64,000 nt of DNA from Parendozoicomonas haliclonae (GTDB lineage Bacteria; Pseudomonadota; Gammaproteobacteria; Pseudomonadales; Endozoicomonadaceae): contig NZ_FWPT01000005.1 of NCBI RefSeq assembly GCF_900174585.1, forward strand, positions 62,001-126,000. Direction: 5' to 3'. The notes under the pieces are model-generated. The model saw only the letters and a list, made by a program, of their open reading frames with translations, made no database searches and had not been told where the DNA came from. Positions within the stretch are counted from its first letter, which is position 1, and the number at the start of each line of letters is the position of its first letter. The translations under genes and the position numbers were made by a program. Of this stretch, positions 1-8,135 are shown piece after piece.

Positions 1-908
1 ATCGTCGTTTGAGTAATGCCCTGACTCTGCAGGAGCAATTGTTTTATGAACGTCAGCGCTCTCATAAGGGCAAGGTGGAAATTATTCGCCAGCGGATTGA
101 AAAGATCGGGGAACAGATTGTTGGTTTGCAGGGGCTGCATTCGGCCAGCACCAAGCGGCTGGCTGTGGTGCAGGAGGAACTGGATGGACTCAATAAACTG
201 CTGGGGCAGGGCTTTATCCAGAAGATGACGGTAAACAGTTCTCTCAAAGAAGAGGCTGATCTGCAGGGCAAGGTGAGTGAGTATCTGGCAGATATTGCCG
301 AAGCCGAGACCAGTATTACCGAAGCCCGTCTGGAAATTTTGCAGCTGGAACAGGATCGGCGTGAGCAGCTGGTGAGTGATCTGAACAGCACTCGCGCGCA
401 GATTAATGATCTGGAAGAACGGGTGCGGGCGTCCCGTTATATGCTTGAACAGCTGGATGTGCTGGCCCCGGCCGATGGGGTGATTGTTGATCAGCAGATT
501 CATACCGTGGGCGGTGTGGTGCAGGCCGGTGAAACCCTGATGGAGATTGTGCCGGAGCGGGATGCGTTAATTATTGAAGCCCGGATGAACCCCATGGATG
601 TGGATCAGGTTCATATTGGTCAGTCGGCACGGGTGCAGCTGACCGCCTTTCCCCAACGGACCACGCCGCAGTTAAATGGCCGGGTTCTGTATGCCTCGGC
701 AGACAGTCTGGTGGATGAGTCCACCCGTGAACCTTATTACCTGGTGCATATCGAGGTGGGCAGCGCAGAACTGGAGCGACTGGGGGATAAGCGTCTGCAG
801 CCGGGTATGCCGGCGGATGTGATGATCACCACCGGTTCCCGAACCGCGCTGGAATATCTCACCCAGCCGCTGCGTGACTCTTTTAATAAAGCCTGGCGGG
901 AGTCGTAG
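1..908 (+). CDS. HlyD-family type I secretion periplasmic adaptor (5' truncated by window edge)
   Basis: Membrane-fusion adaptor that links an inner-membrane ABC exporter to a TolC-like outer-membrane channel. The reading frame is open to the left edge, so the start and the N-terminal membrane anchor are missing. What remains is a long helical hairpin (about the first 140 residues, rich in E, Q and L), then a lipoyl/barrel-sandwich segment (LDVLAPADGVIVDQQ, followed by GGVVQAGETLMEIVP) and a beta-barrel ending in the family's typical LQPGMPADVMI motif and a TALEYLTQPL tail. The matching ABC transporter gene is expected just upstream, outside the window. The substrate is unknown; the two exported proteins downstream lie on the opposite strand and are not obvious RTX proteins. 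Confidence 0.93.
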   Translation, partial: RRLSNALTLQEQLFYERQRSHKGKVEIIRQRIEKIGEQIVGLQGLHSASTKRLAVVQEELDGLNKLLGQGFIQKMTVNSSLKEEADLQGKVSEYLADIAEAETSITEARLEILQLEQDRREQLVSDLNSTRAQINDLEERVRASRYMLEQLDVLAPADGVIVDQQIHTVGGVVQAGETLMEIVPERDALIIEARMNPMDVDQVHIGQSARVQLTAFPQRTTPQLNGRVLYASADSLVDESTREPYYLVHIEVGSAELERLGDKRLQPGMPADVMITTGSRTALEYLTQPLRDSFNKAWRES

Positions 909-923
909 GCTTTATGTACTCCA

Positions 924-2540
924 TTAAAGCACGCGGCTTAGACCATAAACCGCCAGACCCAGGATAGCGGCTTTATCCGCCAGCCCAACCGTGTTCCAGA
1001 ACAGCGGCCACCAACTGCGCTTATCGAGGTGGTCCGGGGTGGTGAATTCCACATCCAGCGTCTTATCGGAGAAATAACCGCTGCGATAGCGGGTCGGGCT
1101 GAACCAGCCTCCGCCGGCGTAGAGCTGGCAGTCCCAGGCGTTGGGATCATCCTCGCAGGACTGGAAGTAGATCGACAACCCTTTCTGGTAGACCGACAGG
1201 CTCAGCCGGTAACTGGTGCCGGGTTTGAGGTGGTCTTCATAACTCAAAGCATCGGCAGGAAAGAAGACACGAGCCGGGTAATACAGAAACCACGGAATCG
1301 TGCTGCGGTAGAGATGCTGTTCCGGGTGGTTACTGTTGGGTGTTAAGGCCAGCTCCCAGAGTTTGGACCGGCGGATGGATTGCTCGTCCGACAGGGCATT
1401 GAAGCTCTGGGCCGCACCCTCCTTGATGTAAATTGCATTGCGTGCCCAAGGCCAGGCAAAGGTGGAGTTGTCGTATAGCTCAATACGCACTTCGATATTT
1501 TTAAACAGATCGCCACTATCCCGGGCAAAGTCGTTGAGTGATGAGGCCGCATAGTCCTGCACCCGCAGGGTGACCGGAAAGCTTCTGTCTTGCCAGTGGT
1601 TATTAATATCCCGGGCACCGGACCAGACCAGCGGTGAGATTTTCTCGCCATTATGATCCACGGGCAGGGCGAAACCGTTGCCAGAGCGGGACTGTATCCG
1701 TTTGACCGGCTTGATGGTGTAGCCGATATGGTAGTCACTGTTCTGCCGACACATCAGGCTGCCGCTATCCAGATCATGTCCCTTCAGACGGTTCACCTGA
1801 TACTCATTGCGGGGTTCATTAAACGACAGGCGCGGGCTCATGCTTCCGGCATTAAAAAAGCCAACACCGTTATCAATCATCACTCCCTCCTGCTCGCCGG
1901 GCAGCAGATCATAACCATTGGCGAGACGATCCGGATAGTGGCTGCTATCGAGGTCTGAACGCTGGAATTGCACATCGTAGGTCAGGATTTCATGGCTACA
2001 GTGCTCGGACTCATCGATCACCACATCGAGATAGCAGGTATTGGGTTCTTCGTGGCAGGCGTCTTTCTCTTTCCCATCCTGGTCTTTCTCGGTGGTGCAT
2101 ACGGTATGAGAGCCGCACTGAAAACTGGTCACCAGCTGACAGTCTTCCCAGGACCAGTGCAGATAAGAGGAATACTGCACCTTGCCGTGCCATTGGGGCC
2201 GGGCCATCTGTCGCAGCAGGTCCCGGGCTTCACCCGCGTCGGCACTGCGCAGATCCTGCCAGGTCTCTTCATCGAACACTTGCGGATGACGGGTATGGGT
2301 ATCGCTCCCGCTGCCGCAGCGTAAGTCTTCGGAGATAAAGTTCCGGGTCTTGGAGCGTGGAATCACCTTGCCCTGGCAGTACACGCTGTTGCGAACCATG
2401 GGAATGCTGGTGGTGGTGCAGAAGTTGTCGTAAGCCTGCCCGGTCTGGCTGAAACAACACGCCAGACTGAACAGTAAAACGGCAACGCCCACCCTGCGGA
2501 CACACGACAAAGGTGTGCCTTGTTGATGCCGGGTTGTCAT
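924..2540 (-). CDS. exported Cys-rich protein of unknown function
   Basis: 538 residues. The N-terminus is a clear Sec signal (basic MTTRHQQGTPLSCVRR, then a hydrophobic VGVAVLLFSLACCF core, probable cleavage after TGQA). The mature part has many cysteines in C-x(n)-C pairs, including a cluster around residues 135-185, which suggests disulfides outside the cytoplasm. The last 25 residues are hydrophobic (AAILGLAVYGL) and could be a membrane anchor. I recognise no family. It lies 11 bp after the lipoprotein gene on the same strand, so the two are probably co-transcribed and may act together at the envelope. Confidence 0.75.
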   Translation of the reverse strand: MTTRHQQGTPLSCVRRVGVAVLLFSLACCFSQTGQAYDNFCTTTSIPMVRNSVYCQGKVIPRSKTRNFISEDLRCGSGSDTHTRHPQVFDEETWQDLRSADAGEARDLLRQMARPQWHGKVQYSSYLHWSWEDCQLVTSFQCGSHTVCTTEKDQDGKEKDACHEEPNTCYLDVVIDESEHCSHEILTYDVQFQRSDLDSSHYPDRLANGYDLLPGEQEGVMIDNGVGFFNAGSMSPRLSFNEPRNEYQVNRLKGHDLDSGSLMCRQNSDYHIGYTIKPVKRIQSRSGNGFALPVDHNGEKISPLVWSGARDINNHWQDRSFPVTLRVQDYAASSLNDFARDSGDLFKNIEVRIELYDNSTFAWPWARNAIYIKEGAAQSFNALSDEQSIRRSKLWELALTPNSNHPEQHLYRSTIPWFLYYPARVFFPADALSYEDHLKPGTSYRLSLSVYQKGLSIYFQSCEDDPNAWDCQLYAGGGWFSPTRYRSGYFSDKTLDVEFTTPDHLDKRSWWPLFWNTVGLADKAAILGLAVYGLSRVL

Positions 2541-2551
2541 GGTGGTTGCCT

Positions 2552-4000
2552 TTAAATATCTGCTCTTTTCTTACGCTTGTTCATGGACTGGCTGGATTCG
2601 GTCAGCAGGGCGAGGGTGTCCTGCAGCTTGCGGGCTTCATCCAGACGCACTTCCATCTGTTCCAGCACATTGCTGCACTGGGCAATAGCGCTTTTCAATG
2701 TGCCGGTACTGAGAACGCCGACATCGGCTTCCAGATCATCATCGTCAGGATCACCAAAGACTGTCTGGGCCAGGTTCTGGTAGAAGGTTTTGCTCTCTTC
2801 ACTGGTGTAGTAACGCTCACGGTAACCGGCGCGCACCGCTCTTAAGCCACCGCTGCGACTTAGCTCCAGCTCCTGTTCCAGGTCGGCTTTGACCAGATCA
2901 ACAATAAAGTGCTTGGCCTGATCATCAGCCTTGCTGCCGCTGACCCAGACCAGCAGGTGACGCAGAAATGCGGTTTTGCTGCCAGCACCCTTGTCGTGTA
3001 GTGTGGCCTGGGCTTCGGTGGCCAGATTCAGAGCTTCTACCAGATGGTTTTCATCCCAGAGTGACATCGCACCCACATGAACATTGCTGAGGAAGTAATC
3101 AGCATTGAAGATATGTTTCTGGTAGTTAACCGGGATGCTGCCAATCTTCACACCATACACCGAGCGAATATAGGCGCGGGCCCAGAACACATCACGCAGG
3201 GCTTTGGCGGCTTTGATTCGCCCCTGTTGATCGGAACTGGTGCGGTAACGCTCGGACGCACCAAAGGCATCAATATAGGCCTGCAGAGCTTTCTGGGTAA
3301 AGGCGTTGATGCTCTGGTCAATGGTGGTGCGTTCCCGGGATGTCATCAGCTTTTTCACCAGAATCTGCCGTTGCAGCTCATTGATTTTGGCGGCGCTCAG
3401 TAGCTGCATCTTGCCAAGATCATCGGTGTTCACGCCGGTGTGCAGATGATGGCTGCCACTGGGCAGGGCCAGTCGGAACTGCATCTCGGCAGCCTTGCGC
3501 CCCTGCTGGCTGAGCTGAGTCAGGTAGTGCTCCTGCAGGGTTTCAAAACGGATATCCCCGGAGAGTTCAGGGTGGGCATCCTCCCGTATGGCCGGGGGCA
3601 GAGCGAGGCGATGAATATGGTCTTCCAGCAGTTCCCGGGTTTGCCGGTAGTCGCGCACGGCCGCCAGATAGTCCTGTACGGGAACGGTATCGGTGAGTGA
3701 GGTGTCGGCCAGTGTCTGTAGAGTTTTCAGGGCGATCTGCAGATCACGGAAGCTGCCGTGCAGGGTTTCCAGAGCGGAGAACAGGTACTCATAGGTGCGT
3801 TGGTCGCGCTCTTTCAGCACGCTCAGGTATTCCACCTCAAGACGGGACTTATCAAACAGATTGATATTGGCATCCCCGGCTGCGGTATCACCAAGAATCA
3901 GGACTTTTTCAGGCGACTCGGAAGCCTGAGATAGGCAAGAAGTGAGAGAGAAAGGAACGGAAAGGGTGGCTGCCAGTATTGCCAGATGAGAAAACTTCAT
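2552..4000 (-). CDS. putative lipoprotein of unknown function
   Basis: 482 residues, mostly predicted helical. The N-terminus MKFSHLAILAATLSVPFSLTSC has a hydrophobic core ending in an LTSC lipobox with Cys22 as the probable lipidation site. The body is rich in L, Q, A and E with several Arg/Lys-rich helices, and residues near the C-terminus (after about 445) look coiled-coil-like. The start is supported by GAGG eight bases before the ATG. No known domain was recognised. First gene of a two-gene unit with the Cys-rich exported protein. Confidence 0.75.
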   Translation of the reverse strand: MKFSHLAILAATLSVPFSLTSCLSQASESPEKVLILGDTAAGDANINLFDKSRLEVEYLSVLKERDQRTYEYLFSALETLHGSFRDLQIALKTLQTLADTSLTDTVPVQDYLAAVRDYRQTRELLEDHIHRLALPPAIREDAHPELSGDIRFETLQEHYLTQLSQQGRKAAEMQFRLALPSGSHHLHTGVNTDDLGKMQLLSAAKINELQRQILVKKLMTSRERTTIDQSINAFTQKALQAYIDAFGASERYRTSSDQQGRIKAAKALRDVFWARAYIRSVYGVKIGSIPVNYQKHIFNADYFLSNVHVGAMSLWDENHLVEALNLATEAQATLHDKGAGSKTAFLRHLLVWVSGSKADDQAKHFIVDLVKADLEQELELSRSGGLRAVRAGYRERYYTSEESKTFYQNLAQTVFGDPDDDDLEADVGVLSTGTLKSAIAQCSNVLEQMEVRLDEARKLQDTLALLTESSQSMNKRKKRADI

Positions 4001-4164
4001 CGATGTAACCTCACTGTAAATGGACAGGTGTACTGACAGTGAGGTTAGGGAATGGTTCCGGTGGGGGCTGGGGAGATTTGTAACCGGGGATCGCCCAGAG
4101 AAGGTGGGTTGATCTGTTGTAATCAGGGCTTCGTATAACGTTGAATAGCTAGCAGGAATGTTCT

Positions 4165-5490
4165 ATGGGAACCGCCGTTTACCTCTTTACCCATGATCTG
4201 AGACTGGATGATAACCCGGCCCTGTATCGGGCTTCCGGTTTTGAGCAGTTGGTTTGTGCCTTTGCCATCGATGCACGCTGGTTTCAGCCATCGCGGTATC
4301 AGACTGCGCCTATGGGAGCACATCGCTGGCAGTTTTTGCAGGAGGCCCTTGATGACTTGGATCACCGACTTGAAGAAAGGGGGCAACACCTTCATCGTCT
4401 GTACGGTCATCCGGTCAATGAGCTGGGCGAGCTGGTCAATCGCTTTAGGGCGAGCACGCTGATTGTAAGCCGACAGTTTGGCGTGTATGAGAAGCGTATG
4501 CTGGCTGATCTGAAAACAGTGAATCCGGGATTAGAGGTCATTGAAGTAGATAACCATACTCTGTTTGAAAAGGGACAGGGGGAATGGTTAACCGAGACAC
4601 TGCCCAAGCAATTTACCCCCTTCCGAAAAATGGCCGAACGCCAACCCATATCGACCCCGCTGTCAGTACCCGTGAGCCTGCCACCTTCACCGTTATACAG
4701 TGTTCCCCGACCAGTGCTGCCATTGTGGTTGCCCAAACAAGAGCGGCTGCAATCACCGTTTCAAGGAGGCGAATCAGCGGCCCAGACACACCTTGCAGAG
4801 TATTTTTCGTCTACGGCTCCCAGCCACTACAAGCAAACAAGGAATGCGCTGGAGGGTTGGGAAGCATCGAGCAAGTTCTCTCCCTGGTTGAATGCCGGTT
4901 GTCTGTCGCCTGGTCGGGTCTGCAAGACACTGGCTGACTATGAGCAACGGGAGGGGGCTAACGATTCGACCTACTGGCTGTTATTTGAATTGTTGTGGCG
5001 TGAGTACTTTCTGTGGTCGGCACTACGGAACGGCAAACAATTATTTCGGTTCCAGGGACGGGCAAAAACAGCACCACTGACCTCGTTCTACCCGGAGCGA
5101 TTCCAGGCATGGTGTGCAGGTAATACGACCAGTCCGTTAGTGAATGCCTGTATGAAGGAGTTGCAGGCGACCGGTTATATAACCAACCGGGCCAGACAGA
5201 TTGCAGCCAGTTATCTTATCAATGAATTGTCGATCGATTGGCGCTATGGCGCAGCCTGGTTTGAGCATTGGCTGGTGGACTACAGCGTGGCAGTGAACTG
5301 GGGTAATTGGCAGTATATTGCCGGAGTAGGGGCGGACCCTCGCGGCGGGCGACACTTTAATATTGAGAAGCAGCGCCAGCAGTATGATCCTGAGAATACA
5401 TATACCCGCAAATGGACGACTCGCGACGTGCCGGACTGTATAGATACTCAAGACCCAACGGGTTGGCCGCTAGGTTATGATGGGCATTAA
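4165..5490 (+). CDS. DASH-type cryptochrome / photolyase family protein
   Basis: 441 residues, the usual length for bacterial CryDASH. Such proteins bind FAD and an antenna cofactor and repair cyclobutane dimers, mainly in single-stranded DNA, using blue light. The photolyase N-domain starts at [18 protein letters not shown]. The FAD-binding half shows [26 protein letters not shown] and [20 protein letters not shown], all typical of the DASH branch. The gene overlaps the following DUF2256 gene by 14 bp, so the two are translationally coupled. No promoter was identified with confidence in the 160 bp upstream. Confidence 0.95.
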   Translation: MGTAVYLFTHDLRLDDNPALYRASGFEQLVCAFAIDARWFQPSRYQTAPMGAHRWQFLQEALDDLDHRLEERGQHLHRLYGHPVNELGELVNRFRASTLIVSRQFGVYEKRMLADLKTVNPGLEVIEVDNHTLFEKGQGEWLTETLPKQFTPFRKMAERQPISTPLSVPVSLPPSPLYSVPRPVLPLWLPKQERLQSPFQGGESAAQTHLAEYFSSTAPSHYKQTRNALEGWEASSKFSPWLNAGCLSPGRVCKTLADYEQREGANDSTYWLLFELLWREYFLWSALRNGKQLFRFQGRAKTAPLTSFYPERFQAWCAGNTTSPLVNACMKELQATGYITNRARQIAASYLINELSIDWRYGAAWFEHWLVDYSVAVNWGNWQYIAGVGADPRGGRHFNIEKQRQQYDPENTYTRKWTTRDVPDCIDTQDPTGWPLGYDGH

Positions 5491-5647
5491 GAAGCAGCAT
5501 CTGCCGGAGAAGGTGTGCCCACAATGTGAGCGGTCGTTCCGCTGGCGTAAGAAATGGCAAAGGTGTTGGGAGCAGGTTGTGTATTGCTCGGAGCGGTGTC
5601 GCAGGAAACGCAAAGCCGTGTCAGCCAACACGATAAAGAACTTATAG
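5477..5647 (+). CDS. DUF2256 family zinc-finger-like small protein
   Basis: 56 residues. It starts at ATG 5477 inside the end of the cryptochrome gene (a second in-frame ATG follows at 5480) and ends with TAG at 5647. The translated product contains [13 protein letters not shown], then WRKKWQRCW, then [13 protein letters not shown]: two CxxC-type pairs with the RKKW-x-RCW core that I recognise as the DUF2256 (COG4338) family. DUF2256 genes are often found next to cryptochrome or photolyase genes, as here, but their role is not known. Its 3' end overlaps the convergent membrane-protein gene by 6 bp. Confidence 0.88.
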   Translation: MMGIKKQHLPEKVCPQCERSFRWRKKWQRCWEQVVYCSERCRRKRKAVSANTIKNL

Positions 5648-6025
5648 GCTGGGCTGCACAGCAAGGAGAATTAAGCCACCTATCACCTCAGCAAGAAACA
5701 AGAGCTTAAGAATACCTGTCGTGTGGCCACCTCTGAGAAGCGCAATGCATCGTCCAACGGGCTGGGCAAGAAGGAATATGGCAACAAGGTTGCCAAGCAT
5801 TGCATCTTCAATACGAATAAATGCCAGAGCGCATAATAAAGCTTGTGCCAGGAAAACACCGACATAAATTGCATGAAACTCACTGATCGAATTACTGCTC
5901 TTAAGCTCATAGCCCAATGTGGTGGCTAATGATTTTGGTTGAATTAACGCCCAAAGTGAAAAAGCCAAAAAAGTACAACCAGTGGCAGCCAATAATATTT
6001 GCCGGATGGAATCATCGTAGAACAT
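5642..6025 (-). CDS. small four-helix membrane protein, DUF4345-like
   Basis: 127 residues with four hydrophobic segments: about residues 8-28, 50-70, 78-95 and 105-124. The second segment contains [16 protein letters not shown], which resembles the SEF-x-A-x-YGG-x-FLA pattern of DUF4345 family proteins; I assign that family only tentatively. Base composition is clearly more AT-rich than the cryptochrome gene, and this gene marks the left edge of the AT-rich accessory stretch. Function unknown. Confidence 0.7.
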   Translation of the reverse strand: MFYDDSIRQILLAATGCTFLAFSLWALIQPKSLATTLGYELKSSNSISEFHAIYVGVFLAQALLCALAFIRIEDAMLGNLVAIFLLAQPVGRCIALLRGGHTTGILKLLFLAEVIGGLILLAVQPSL

Positions 6026-6126
6026 AACGGGTTGCTCTTGATTGATCTGTTTTGTTTACTCTACGCGTTAAAGGGTATTTATGTAAGGGGAGCAGTTATT
6101 AAGAGGGGAAGGCCGGAGAATGGGGT

Positions 6127-6157
6127 GTTCGTGGGATAAGAATTCAATCCCACGAAC
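6127..6157 (-). terminator. perfect 11-bp hairpin, probable 3' end of the acetyltransferase gene
   Basis: GTTCGTGGGAT and its exact reverse complement ATCCCACGAAC flank a 9-nt loop, 35 bp past the stop codon of the minus-strand acetyltransferase gene. No U-tract follows on either strand, so it is a hairpin of terminator type without the classical tail. Confidence 0.5.
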
Positions 6158-6192
6158 AGTGCCAAGGCTAAAGCTTCTATAAAGCGAACGGG

Positions 6193-6741
6193 TTATAGAA
6201 GACTTTTAATAACCTTTGCCGGAGTGCCGCCCACCAGAGTATCGGGAGGAACATCCTTATTCACTACAGAGTTGGCTGCAATCACAGAACGTGCACCGAT
6301 AGTGACACCCTGATTAATAACCACATTGCCGCCAATCCAGACATCATCCTCAATGGTAATAGGGTGGCAATAGGTTTCCCAATGTCTGCGTTCAAGGTGA
6401 TTTAGTGAATGTGAAGCCGTATAAAACTGAGAGGAAGGCCCAATCATCACATTATTGCCGATAGTGATTTTGGCACCATCCAGCATGGTTACACCCATAT
6501 TGATAAAGGTGTTTTTACCAATAGTGATCTGCTTGCCGAATTCGCAGTAGAAGGGCGGTTTTACAATGGAAGTATCGTCTAACTGATCGAAAAGGTTTTT
6601 CAGTAAAGACTGGGATTCTACAAAATCATCACAGGTGTTTATCTGAATGGTGAGTTTCAGGGCGTTGTCGCGGACAAGCGAAATTTCCGGGTCTGCGCCT
6701 GCAAAGGCCTGCCCATTCATCATTTTTTCGTATTCAGTCAT
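6193..6741 (-). CDS. LacA/Maa/NodL-type sugar O-acetyltransferase
   Basis: Left-handed beta-helix acetyl-CoA-dependent O-acetyltransferase. Starting at the first in-frame ATG (MTEYEKMMNGQAF) gives 182 residues, the normal family length; an upstream TTG at 6804 would add 21 residues but lacks a ribosome-binding site. The N-terminal maltose-acetyltransferase helix region is followed by hexapeptide repeats (ITIGKNTFINMG, ITIGNNVMIGP, IEDDVWIGGNVVINQGVTIG) and the VVNKDVPPDTLVGGTPAKVIK terminus. The catalytic His is probably in YTASHSLNH. The exact sugar acceptor cannot be told. Confidence 0.9.
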   Translation of the reverse strand: MTEYEKMMNGQAFAGADPEISLVRDNALKLTIQINTCDDFVESQSLLKNLFDQLDDTSIVKPPFYCEFGKQITIGKNTFINMGVTMLDGAKITIGNNVMIGPSSQFYTASHSLNHLERRHWETYCHPITIEDDVWIGGNVVINQGVTIGARSVIAANSVVNKDVPPDTLVGGTPAKVIKSLL

Positions 6742-6894
6742 GCTGAGGCGTTCATGATAGTGATGTACGGGAGGGATTTTCGGAGAAATAGTGGTGGTTG
6801 CCAATGGGCTTGTGGCGAATATTGTTGGTAGAAGTACTTATTTGTGAGGGTGTGAAGCGGGTGGGCTGTAGAAATGGGGCAGGGGGAGAGAATG

Positions 6895-7386
6895 TCAGAT
6901 TTGGTCTGAGCTAATACATGTGACTATCTCATGTAGATTATTAACTTTCCGGGTTTTAACAGAGCAGTCCCGATCTTTAGCAGGGTATAGCCAGTAGGTG
7001 TTTAAGCCTGCTTCGATTGCCGGAAGGATATCATTTTCCAAGCTATCACCAACCATGGTGACTTTATGGGCAGGGACGTCTAATTTTCTAACTATTCGAT
7101 CGATAAACTCACGTGTGCCTTTTCTTATGCCAAGATTCTCAAAACAAAAATAGCCATCAATAAATCGATCCAGGTTTACTCTCTCGAATGCTTTGGCTAT
7201 GTCGTTAACCGACGAGTCTTCAGCGTTGGTGGCAATGTAGATTTTGTTGGAGATAGAAAGCTGGGATAGTGTATCAAAAGCACCATCGACGGCCTCGACA
7301 TACTCCCAGTCACACATTTTACCTTTGGATTCGGGGAAATCGACCATAAGTGTGCCTCCCCAGTCGAACAGTATTATCTGATCCAT
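6895..7386 (-). CDS. HAD-family hydrolase (short phosphatase)
   Basis: 163 residues. Motif I is FDWGGTLMV: the nucleophile Asp is present but the usual second Asp of DxD is Gly, a variant seen in a group of HAD proteins. Motif II is probably IYIATNAEDS, and motif IV is MVGDSLENDILPAIEAG, followed by WLYPAKDRD. It lacks a large cap insert, so a small-molecule or protein phosphate could be the substrate. AAGAG sits eight bases before the ATG. It lies in the AT-rich stretch between two acetyltransferase genes, all on the minus strand but separated by about 80-150 bp, so not clearly one operon. Confidence 0.85.
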   Translation of the reverse strand: MDQIILFDWGGTLMVDFPESKGKMCDWEYVEAVDGAFDTLSQLSISNKIYIATNAEDSSVNDIAKAFERVNLDRFIDGYFCFENLGIRKGTREFIDRIVRKLDVPAHKVTMVGDSLENDILPAIEAGLNTYWLYPAKDRDCSVKTRKVNNLHEIVTCISSDQI

Positions 7387-7463
7387 TCTGATCTCTTAAT
7401 TGCGAATAACACCTGAATCAGTTGCGCCCTTGGCACTGCCTGGATTTACTGGTTAGCTGTATT

Positions 7464-7979
7464 TTAATTAGGAAGGACGTACATTTTCACCTGACGCATG
7501 GTTCCGTTTACCGAAAGTGTACTGTCGCCCGTACATTGAAAGCCACATTTTGTGAGTACCTGGCCTGAAGCGAAATTCTCAGTGATATGTTGAGCTGAAA
7601 TTTCAGGGTGATTGCTGTGTTTGAAGAAGCTTGTGGTTAATGCGTTGACGGCCTCGGAACAATAACCTTTGTTCCAGTAATCAGCGCCCAGCCAATAGCC
7701 AAGGTTTGCGAAGTTATCAGTGATTTGTGTTAAGCCGACAGTACCGATTAGCTCACCAGAATCTTTTAGTGTTATTGCAAAGATAACAGCCTTTCCCTCA
7801 GAAACAGCTTGCCGGTGTGAGTTTATCCAGGACTCTGCCATTCCATCTTTATAGGGGTAGGGGATGTTGGCTGTTAGTTCTGATACTTTGCTATCGCCTG
7901 CTAGTTCTTGAACTCGTTTAGCATCGGAAAGAGTGTATTCTCTTAGGGTCAATCGTTGGGTGTTTATACTTTTGATCAT
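7464..7979 (-). CDS. GNAT-family N-acetyltransferase, RimJ/RimL-like
   Basis: 171 residues. It begins with the RimJ/RimL-type opening INTQRLTLREYTLSDAKRV and continues with GELIGTVGLTQI, an acceptor-strand region NLGYWLGADYWNKGYCSEAVNALT (split motif A with the acetyl-CoA loop) and a C-terminal ASGQVLTKCGFQCTG helix-strand. It acetylates either ribosomal-protein N-termini or small amines; the substrate is not deducible. AT-rich like its neighbours. Confidence 0.88.
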   Translation of the reverse strand: MIKSINTQRLTLREYTLSDAKRVQELAGDSKVSELTANIPYPYKDGMAESWINSHRQAVSEGKAVIFAITLKDSGELIGTVGLTQITDNFANLGYWLGADYWNKGYCSEAVNALTTSFFKHSNHPEISAQHITENFASGQVLTKCGFQCTGDSTLSVNGTMRQVKMYVLPN

Positions 7980-8135
7980 GTTGTTTTATTGCTTGATTTC
8001 CTGTGCGCCTAAATGTAACGCTGCGACAGAACACTTGTTCTGTATATATATATGCATTATCTAGCTTGGATTTCACGGGGGCTTAGACAATTAAATAACG
8101 GATTCTTGGCTGTGATAATATAATCATAAGAAAAC

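Noticed and set aside
8041-8060. Short TA-rich alternating tract upstream of the GNAT gene
   Set aside because: Common in AT-rich DNA, too short for a repeat call, no clear promoter around it.
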